A stretch of DNA of 64,000 nucleotides from Agelaius tricolor. Lineage: Eukaryota > Chordata > Aves > Passeriformes > Icteridae. This document shows positions 56,503 through 64,000 of this stretch, in pieces. The stretch spans positions 1,922,001 through 1,986,000 of the forward strand of contig JALJCS010000056.1 of NCBI GenBank assembly GCA_023055355.1. The letters run 5' to 3'. A program made the translations under genes and the position numbers. Position 1 is the stretch's first letter. Each line of letters begins with the position of its first letter. The notes under the pieces are model-generated. The model had not been told where the DNA came from. It saw only the letters and a list, made by a program, of their open reading frames with translations, and did not search any database.

Positions 56503-59148
56503 ACACCCTCGTGGAAGAACAGCTCGCAAAAGGCCACATAGTAGAGTCTGACAGCCCTTGGAACTCTCCAGTCTTTGTTCTGCCAAAGCCTGGGACAAAC
56601 AGGTGGAGGCTCCTCCACGACCTTCGCAGAATCAACGAGGTCATCGAGGACATGGGCCCCCTCCAGCATGGCCTGCCCTCCCCATCGATGCTGCCTAGAG
56701 ACTGGACACTTGCTATAATAGACATTAAGGACTGTTTCTTCAGCATTCCTCTGCACCCTGAGGATGCTCCACGGTTTGCTTTCTCCGTTCCCTCTCTTAA
56801 CAAAGAGGCTCCGCTCAAAAGATATCATTGGTGTTATCTTCCTCAAGGTCTAAAAAACAGTCCCACTATTTGCCAGTGGTACGTGGCTCACATCCTGTCT
56901 CCTGTTTGGAAATCATTTCCAGATGCTATCATCCACCACTATATGGATGATATCCTGGTGTGTGCTTCAGACAAAGCTTACTTGGACAAAACAGTTCAAA
57001 AGACTATTGAAAGCATAGAAAAGGCAGGAATGGAGATTCGTGAGGATAAAATCCAGTACACCAAGCCATGGACTTACCTTGGAGTCCAGATCTGGGAAAG
57101 GACCATCATACCCCAGCAGCTCACCATAAATGACGGCCCAAAAACCCTGAGGGACTTACACAGCCTCTGTGGATCCATCAACTGGGTATGTCCACTCCTA
57201 GGAATTACAACAGAGGACCTTGCTCCCCTGTTCAATCTTCTTCGTGGGCCTAAAGACCTGGACTCTCCCTGCACGCTCACGCCAGAGGCCAGAGGTGCCA
57301 TCACCAAAGTCCAGGAAGCCCTATCTTCACGCCAAGCCCATCGCTTCGAGCCCAGCCTGCCTTTCCAGTTCATCATCCTGGGAAAAGCACCTCGATTCTA
57401 TGGACTGATTTTCCAATGGGACTCCCAGCTTCGAGACCCCTTGTTGATACTGGAATGGATTTTTACAAACAGCCAGCCTACAAGGACACTTACCACCTAC
57501 CAGGATATAGCACATTTAATAAAAAAGGCTAGAACTCGCCTCCGCTCTCTTTCAGGGTGTGAGTTCGCATGCATATACTTGCCAATAACCCTCACAGACC
57601 TTGAGGATTTGCTCCAGACCAATGAGAGCCTCCAGTTTGCCCTAGATAGCTATATGGGCCAAACTTCAGTTAAGATCCCAAAACACAAACTTTTTAACCC
57701 TGATGTAACCTTCCATTTGATTCCAAAATGAATCCAAAGTAGAAAACCTCTCAAAGCTCTAACCCTCTTTACAGATGGCTCAGGGTCTTCCCATAAGTCA
57801 GTGAATTCATGGAAAGACCCCCAAACACAAAATTGGGAATCTGACATACAAATAGTGGAGGGATCTCCACAGATTGCAGAATTAGCAGCTGTTGTCAGAG
57901 CCTTTGAAAAGTTTAAAAATGAACCGTTCAATCTGATCACAGATTCAGCTTATGTTGCTGGGATAGCTATGAGAGCAGAACATGCTCTTCTCAAAGAGGC
58001 TTCCAATCCAAAGTTGTACCAACTGCTCTCTAAATTAATACACCTGATCTCCCACAGAAAGCAACCTTACTACATAATGCATGTGAGGTCACACACGGAC
58101 CTCCCAGGTTTTGTTGCAGAAGGTAACAGGAAAGCGGATGCATTAGCAATGGCCCTAGAAACTGCTAATGTTCCTAACACCTTTGCCCAGGCAAAGTTGT
58201 CACACGCATTTTTTCATCAAAATATACCTGCCCTTTTGAGAATGTTTAAGCTCTCAAAGGATCAGGCAAAGGCTATTGTTGCTACATGGCTGAACTGTCA
58301 AAACTATCAGATACCATCTATGGGGATGGGAGTCAATCCCCGAGGTCTGAATAGCTGCCAGCTGTGGCAGACAGATGTAACTCACTTCGCACCTTTTGGA
58401 AGGTCAAAATATGTGCATGTATCGGTCGACATGTTTTTGGGAGCAGTATTTGCATCATCACATCCAGGAGAAAATACACTGCACACAATAAAACACTTTC
58501 TCCTCACCTTTGCCGCCCTGGGAGTACCAAAGGAGATTAAAACAGATAATAGACCTGCCTATACCTCCCAAAAGTTAAAGGAGTTCTTCAATGAATGGGG
58601 TATAGCACACAAGACCGGCATACCTGTAAACCCCACAGGACAATCCATCGTGGAAAGGACACATCAAACCCTCAAAAGAGTCCTCGATCAACAGAACAGA
58701 GACACGAGAATCACATCTCCAGTGGAAAGACTTTGAAAGGCTCTCTATGTCATCAACTTCCTGAACTGTACAGCATCAGAGCCTGACCCCCCAATACTTC
58801 GCCACTTTGCAAATACCACCCAAGCAAAGCTCACTGAGAAGCCACCTGTGCTCGTGAAGGACCCTGAAACACACCAAATTTCTGTGCCTCACCAGTTGAT
58901 TACCTGGGGCAGAGGATATGCGTGCGTGCTACTACCATCTGGTCCAAGGTGGTACCCAGGAAAAAACATAAAGCCATACCTAGGCGCTGCAAACACTACT
59001 CCTGCAAATGGGGACAAGAACTCTCCTGAGACAAACACAAGACCACCTCAAAACCAAACCAGCTCTGCCTGGAGATGCTCAAGAGGAACCCCAAGAATTA
59101 GATCTGTTGGGGTCTTCCAAGGCCACATATTGTGTCAAATTTTACTTT
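56400..59148 (+). pseudogene. pol: ERV-4 pol: RT, RNase H and integrase with two stops
   Basis: A single frame encodes RT from CLTWKCHKPIWIEQWPL through the catalytic YMDD (56940-56951), RNase H (LFTDGSGSS, ITDSAYVAG) and integrase (WQTDVTHFAPF, KTDNRPAY, SIVERTHQTLK, WGRGYACVLLPSG). Two in-frame TGA codons interrupt it, at 57729-57731 between RT and RNase H and at 58734-58736 in integrase. The integrase zinc finger appears damaged (WLNCQNYQIP in place of a CxxC), and the TDNGP motif is changed to TDNRP. The 406-codon RT part (56511-57731) is fully open. Class II (betaretrovirus-like) affinity is clear. Confidence 0.92.
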
Positions 59149-59265
59149 AGACGTCCAAAAAAAAATTGGCCAGAAATTGACCAGAACAAAAAGACATAAC
59201 GAAAAGATATATCACCAATTAACAAAGCTTATAACTCTCATGATTGGTGCAATTACACAGCTCGT

Positions 59266-60078
59266 GTGATTTCTGTGTCCTCTCTCCACCCCAAAGTATT
59301 ACCCAAGGGAATGTTTCTCATCTGTGGTGACAGAGTATGGGCGGGGATCCCCTCCCGACTCCAGGGAGGTCCCTGTACCCTTGGAAAACTTTCTACCCTT
59401 ACTCCAAACATCAAGCTGTTACATAATTGGAAAAAAGAAAGCGAATCAAAACGACAAAAAAGGTCCTACACTGAATTTGATGAAAATTGTGATCCTAAAT
59501 TATACAATTGGAACAAGCCAAAAAAGATTGCTGTCTCCCTGTTCTTACCCTGGGTAGCTGCAGCTAAAGTCCTTGGTGAAATCAATCACCTTGTGTGCTG
59601 GCTCAGTAAACAAGCTAACGCTACATCTGCAACCCTGAGTGATCTCTTAAAGGAAGAAGAAACCACAAGACATGCTTCGCCCCAAAATCAAGCAGCAATC
59701 GACTTCCTGCTGCTTGCCCATGGACACGGCTGTGAAGACTTCGAAGGGATGTGCTGCTTCAACCTCTCTTCACGCTCGGAATCCATCCATGCGAACATCC
59801 AGAAACTGAAAGATCTCGTGAAGGACTTGAAAGTAGAGAGAATCCCAGACTGGGTCAATGAACTTTTCAGGCAATGGGGATTAACAGGATGGGTTGCATC
59901 TTTGGTTAAGGGAATGTTGTTGATTCTCCTTGTAGTTGTTATTGTGTTAGCTATGTTCTCATGCCTTGTTCACTGTTTCAAAAGAACTATAGGGAACGCC
60001 TTTTTTCTAAAAACAGAAAGTGGAGTTGTAGTAAACCCCATGGACCTGGGTAAGGCCCCATGGAGGATTGAACAATAG
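59266..60078 (+). CDS. env: ERV-4 env remnant with intact TM (270-codon open frame)
   Basis: The frame contains a short SU end (LPKGMFLICGDRVW), a furin-type site (KRQKR), a fusion-peptide-like hydrophobic segment (IAVSLFLPWVAAAKVLG), heptads, an immunosuppressive-domain-like QNQAAIDFLLL, CX6CC (CEDFEGMCC) and a membrane anchor (LLILLVVVIVLAMFSCL). It stays open across the start of the 3' LTR and stops at 60076-60078. No in-frame ATG starts it, and most of SU is deleted. It therefore could be translated only from a spliced or upstream start. It is a pseudogene by origin with an undamaged TM part. Confidence 0.75.
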   Translation: MISVSSLHPKVLPKGMFLICGDRVWAGIPSRLQGGPCTLGKLSTLTPNIKLLHNWKKESESKRQKRSYTEFDENCDPKLYNWNKPKKIAVSLFLPWVAAAKVLGEINHLVCWLSKQANATSATLSDLLKEEETTRHASPQNQAAIDFLLLAHGHGCEDFEGMCCFNLSSRSESIHANIQKLKDLVKDLKVERIPDWVNELFRQWGLTGWVASLVKGMLLILLVVVIVLAMFSCLVHCFKRTIGNAFFLKTESGVVVNPMDLGKAPWRIEQ

Positions 60079-60553
60079 GAACTGCTGAGACAGCAAATAA
60101 GTTCCTGTCTCTCTGACCCCCGCCCCAAAGCTTATCTCTGTAACCCTATAGGCTATGTTACCTAAACCTTACTATTGGTCAAATCTGGATCCCCCTTAAC
60201 CCTATAAAAGGGGCCTACTTTAGCCCATTCGACAGAAGAAGAGCTGTCTCAGGACCCTTCACAGACTCCCCCAATAAAACCGTCGCTGTGGAACGCCAGG
60301 ACCTCTCCTTCTCCTCTCTCGCGTCTGCTGCAGCCTCAGCCAAGGGCAACCTACCTAGCAAGCAAGAGCTGAGATCCTAAGAGAGCTTGCAATCACTAAA
60401 GAGCTGATAATCACCAAGCTTGATAAGGGGGTTAGCCCGCAGCGATCGGGCCTGAGCTAGCCTAGCTTTCGGGCACCCTGTCTCCCTGAGGACTGGGCTC
60501 CCGGGCTATCTTGCACAGCTTGATAACAAGGCCAGAATAGAGGCTTTATTATA
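60027..60553 (+). repeat. ERV-4 3' LTR (527 bp)
   Basis: The LTR begins TGTAGTAAACCCC, carries CTATAAAAGG and AATAAAACC signals (near 60202 and 60274) and ends CTTTATTATA. The next 28 bp (CTTTACTTCTCTTGTGATTG...) form the acceptor region of PTCH1 exon 13. Confidence 0.88.
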
Positions 60554-60581
60554 CTTTACTTCTCTTGTGATTGATCTCTAG

Positions 60582-60699
60582 GCAGCAGCTGAGATGGTAT
60601 TCAACTTTGCTATGGTTTTGTGGATTTTTCCTGCTATCCTGAGCACAGACCTTTATTGTCAGGAAGACAGGAGACTGGATATATTCTGCTGTTTACAAG
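60582..60699 (+). pseudogene. PTCH1: PTCH1 exon 13 (118 bp, 1-bp deletion)
   Basis: It follows TCTCTAG and encodes [20 protein letters not shown] then [10 protein letters not shown], part of the sterol-sensing domain's last helix. The human exon is 119 bp. One T is missing in the run before ACAAG (60691-60694), which shifts the frame at the junction with exon 14. Confidence 0.94.
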
Positions 60700-62590
60700 G
60701 TGAGAATGTGTGATAGAATTACAGTATATGAGATGCATCCTTTTTGTCTTTACCAATCAGTGCTAATGTCCCTTGTCAAGAGGGGGAGTTCTTCATTGCA
60801 GCGGGAGAGCAGCAGGGTCAGTATGTTATTGCCATGGTTTTTATTGCTGAATTAGATTGCTACACTCACACACACACTTTTTCCTTTATTCATACCTACA
60901 TTCATTTTAGCCATTGGAGGACAACTTTCTGGAAGCATGTAAAAGAGCCATGCTTTAGTAATAGCTGTATTTTTTGAATTTTATGGGGTATGGCTGGTAT
61001 TGGTAAACTTTGGAAGACTTAATTCCAGTCTCTTATGGAAGACTGTAAATAACTTGGGCTACTCAGAAGCCTTCCTTAATCACTCTGTGCAAAATTTTTT
61101 GCTTTTTGTGCCTTGAAACTTAAATACATAAAAATCATGTAAAAACTATAAAATTACTTCTCTTTAGCCTACTTCTTCATAGGACTATGAAGAATTCAGA
61201 ATGATCAGTACCATTGCAAGGCAATGATTGGTAATTTTTCTGTTATGGCTTCAATAGTAATTTAGAATGGTAGTATGCACACTCTTACCTAATGTACGTC
61301 CAGTTCTGAGGTCATGGGTAGACTAGGAGGAATCTACTGCCATCAGCGGAACCACTGCTTAGAGCTAAAGCATATTTTCTACATTAGTTTTTACTTTTGC
61401 CTGCAATGAAGAGGATAACGTGCATTTCTATACATGTACTCTCACATGCATCTCATAATCAGTATGTAGAGAAATGCCTTTGTGTTCTCAGCCTTTTGGA
61501 CCCACATGGGAGCAGACACAGTCTGACCTTTTTAACTTTGATATCAGAGAGAGAAAGTGCTCTCCTAAATATGCTTTTGAGGTAGTCATTAGAACAGGGA
61601 GTTGATTGGAAGCCAGGACTCCCTCTTTCTGTTTCTGATTCAGCCACAGTTTCACTGGATGGTCTAATGTGCTTGAATTTTGGAGGCCTGATTCTCAGAA
61701 GCACAGGGCTGCCAGGCCTTCTATTTATTCCTACAGCTAAAGTTGTACCAAATGAGAATGAAAATTTGAGCTGATGTACATATGAAGAAATTCAGTTAAT
61801 AAGAGCTTGTTTGTTTAGGTAGGCAACATTTTCTTCCTTTTCGTAGGATTTTTCCACTTGGTGAAAAATCTCTGATACTGTTTTCTACCAGCAATTTGCT
61901 TTTATTTACAGAAGGAAGCTTGCTTATGACTTTTTTTCTTATAAACTAGGTATCGACTACAATAAATGCTTCAAAAAATGCTTCTGTAATTTTGTGTCTT
62001 CATGTTGCCTGTCCTTTCTGGCAATTAATCCTCATATATGTTTACATAAATTTTAAAATACAGAGTCAGTGTAGGGCAGGTGGCTTCAACCTGCCTCACA
62101 AAAGTCTGAGATGTTATTCAGAAGGTCCAAATATTATTTTTTAGTTACTTCAATAGTTTTCAACAGAAGAACTCAGCATGTCATGCATTTTGATCTTCTA
62201 AATAGTTTCATTCTCAGCATGGTCATGTAGATGTAATTCACACACATATATAATGCTTTCAGACTGTGTGCAACTACCTGGTTATTGACCTGATTAGTAT
62301 ATGTAATAAATAGAGTGATTTAAGTGGATGTCAGTGTCTTCAGACATGCTGTTTCCTTCTTTCTTGGGCACAAAAAATATGCAGAAACAGTCTCAGAAGT
62401 CCACACTTTAAACCATATCTAGGAAATACTTTCTAAAAGTGCAGAAGGAAATCCTCATCAAAAAATTATGCTTAATTAACATAAACAATTTAACTGTAGT
62501 GGAAGCAGTCTTTGATGGAAGCAGATTATCCTATCTAGCCTGATTAAAATGAATACCTATCAAAATGTGAACAATGTTTTTCTCTTGCAG
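60700..62590. other. PTCH1 intron 13
   Basis: The intron begins with GTGAGAATG and ends in TCTCTTGCAG. AT-rich, with no repeat or ORF recognised. It is the largest uninterrupted host intron in the window's right half. Confidence 0.6.
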
Positions 62591-62990
62591 TCCGTGTGCC
62601 ACTAGAGTGATTCAGATTGAGCCTCAAGCATATGTGGAAAAGAGTGATAATACTTACTACAGTACATCCTCATACAGCCGTCAGAGTTTCGTACATGAAA
62701 CTCAGATTACAATGCAGTCTACAGTGCAGTAACACACAGAATATGATCCTCATGCACAGGTGTATTACACCACAGCAGAACCTTTCTCAGCAATATCTGT
62801 GTAGCCAGTGACAGTGATGCAAGATAATATCAGCTGCCAGAGCCCAGAAAGCACAAACTCAACAAGACATTTGCTTTCCCAGTTCTCAGATTCCAGTATG
62901 AATTGCCTTGAGCCACCCTGTATGAAATGGACACTCCCATCTTTTTCAGAAAAGCATTATGCTTCATTCCTGCTAAACCCAAAAGCTAAG
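62591..62990 (+). pseudogene. PTCH1: PTCH1 exon 14 (400 bp, two stops)
   Basis: It encodes the large cytoplasmic loop after helix 6: [42 protein letters not shown] and [14 protein letters not shown], ending LNPKAK before GTAATC. The human exon is 403 bp, and the proline-rich segment is shortened. TAA at 62730-62732 and TAG at 62802-62804 interrupt the frame. Confidence 0.95.
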
Positions 62991-63457
62991 GTAATCAGAA
63001 AAATATTTACCTGTTTTTCAAAAATAGACTTCTGCCTTGCCCAGTAGGACAATTTTCCTGACAATAGTATTAAATATCAGCAATTAATGGAATTATTTTG
63101 GAATTACAGTTCTTAATATTTTTACACAATTTCACACTTTAAAAGTTTTATCTTGGTAGTGCTATAATGGCATACTTTTTAAACGCAAGTTGTTAATAAG
63201 GGTTTTGGTGACTTTTGGTAACCTAAGCTCATGAAGAGTGAAATCCAATTACTTTTTATCTTCATCACCATATAAATTTCCTGTTCACTAAAACACAAAT
63301 TAGTTTGGCCTTGTAGTGTGTGTATGTGTGCATAAATATATAAAAGCTTAAAAAAATAATCATGGGCATTAATTTTGAACCTGATTCTGTGTGCTATTAT
63401 GAATTCCTAATTTCTTTAGGAACATAAAACCAAAGGCATTTCCATTTTCTGTTGCAG
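62991..63457. other. PTCH1 intron 14
   Basis: A short host intron between GTAATC and TTGCAG. Nothing else was recognised. Confidence 0.7.
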
Positions 63458-63773
63458 ATTGTGGTTATTTTTCTTTTTCTGGATTTACTTGGGCTCAGCC
63501 TATATGGAACTACCCGGGCTAGAGATGGACTGAATCTCACAGACATTGTACCATGAGAAACCCAGGAATATGACTTTATTGCAGCACAGTTCAAGTATTT
63601 CTCATTTTACAACATTTATATAGTGACACAGAAAGCAGACTATCTCAGTCCATATGTCCAGCACTTACTTCATGAACTTCACAAAAGTTTCAGTAATGTG
63701 ACATACATTTTGTTGGAAGAGGATAAGCAGCTTCCCAAAATGTGGTTGCACTACTTTTGAGACTGACTGCAAG
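63458..63773 (+). pseudogene. PTCH1: PTCH1 exon 15 (316 bp, three stops)
   Basis: It encodes [40 protein letters not shown] and [11 protein letters not shown], covering helix 7 and the start of the second extracellular loop. The human exon is 310 bp; six extra bases sit in the [13 protein letters not shown] stretch. TGA codons lie at 63554-63556 and 63758-63760 (arginine positions) and 63764-63766 (tryptophan position). The donor is GTAAGAG. Confidence 0.95.
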
Positions 63774-63884
63774 GTAAGAGAGAGAACTGCATGAACTTTT
63801 CTTTTTAATTCTACAATAGCAAGCAATTATTCACTGTAGTAATGACTTTGTCTTCCAATACAGTCACATGCTTTAAAGTACGCT

Positions 63885-64000
63885 GTCTTGGTTTGGAAAG
63901 ACAGGTGTCTGCTAAGGAAGGCAGGAGCCTCCCTTGAAATGGAAAAATGTAAAACCCCTCCCTCCAAATTGTTATAAATTTGAAATTAAGGGGGGCTCTC
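63885..64000 (-). mobile_element. ERVL-type LTR start, truncated by the window end
   Basis: TGTCTTGGTTTGGAAAGACAGG followed by TGTCTGCTAAGGAAGGCAGG matches the LTR at 31155 almost base for base. It lies in PTCH1 intron 15, in minus orientation. Whether it is solo or part of a provirus cannot be seen. Confidence 0.82.

Larger units (their letters stand above)
54769..60553 (+). mobile_element. ERV-4: internally deleted class II provirus ending next to PTCH1 exon 13
   Basis: LTRs lie at 54769-55330 (562 bp) and 60027-60553 (527 bp). The 5' copy is longer because a segment containing TATTGGTCAAATCTGGAT / CATTGGTTAAGTTTGGAT is duplicated. A tRNA-Lys-like primer site (TGGCGCCCAA, 55332) and a splice-donor-like GTAAGT (55575-55580) precede a truncated gag. 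Gag capsid, nucleocapsid and protease are deleted, then RT, RNase H and integrase follow in one frame with two stops, then an env missing most of SU. No target duplication was recognised. The 3' end lies 28 bp before exon 13 of PTCH1. Confidence 0.9.

Noticed and set aside
56085..56818. Minus-strand glycine/arginine-rich frames of 120 and 198 codons
   Set aside because: They are shadows of the C-rich gag linker and of RT on the + strand.
54769..60553. ERV-4 as an intact provirus
   Set aside because: Gag core, protease and most of SU are deleted, and pol has two stops.

Overview
This window looks like avian, probably songbird, sex-chromosome DNA. It holds a broken, unprocessed copy of the Hedgehog receptor gene PTCH1 on the + strand, heavily invaded by endogenous retroviruses (ERVs), solo LTRs and CR1 LINE fragments. 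PTCH1 is Z-linked in birds. An intron-bearing but decayed copy embedded in dense, young ERVs is what a W-chromosome gametolog would look like. The W assignment is an inference.

PTCH1 layout (exon numbers follow human PTCH1): exon 2 (593-784), exon 6 (15309-15502), exon 7 (16084-16203), exon 8 (17577-17724), exon 9 (18295-18426), exon 10 (18707-18862), exon 11 (19494-19592), exon 12 (20486-20611), exon 13 (60582-60699), exon 14 (62591-62990) and exon 15 (63458-63773). All these exons keep AG/GT boundaries. Several carry stop codons or length changes that shift the frame, so the copy cannot make full-length Patched. I could not find exons 3-5.

Intron 2 region: nested LTRs (2370-4039); CR1 fragments with a solo LTR (4814-5202); and a nearly complete provirus, ERV-1 (5351-12798). 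ERV-1 has a tRNA-Phe-type primer site, gag, pro and pol in three successive -1 frames with two in-phase slippery heptamers, and a gamma-type env. Its LTRs differ at about 4 of 289 positions. A stop in pol and a frame break in env make it defective. An LTR-like block lies at about 13620-15307.

Intron 12 is about 40 kb long and made mostly of mobile DNA. In order it holds: CR1 pieces split by LTRs (21215-25155); a + strand ERVL (about 25160-31154); a second, inverted ERVL (31155-about 36950) that abuts it tail to tail; a stretch of apparent host DNA with an unidentified exon-like ORF (36954-37124); a class II provirus, ERV-3 (38588-51033), flanked by AAAAAG and carrying four nested LTRs; LTR-like and class I ERV pieces (about 51830-54768); and a deleted class II provirus, ERV-4 (54769-60553), ending 28 bp before PTCH1 exon 13. 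Another LTR begins in intron 15 at 63885 and runs off the window.

No tRNA, rRNA, CRISPR array or intact host gene was seen.
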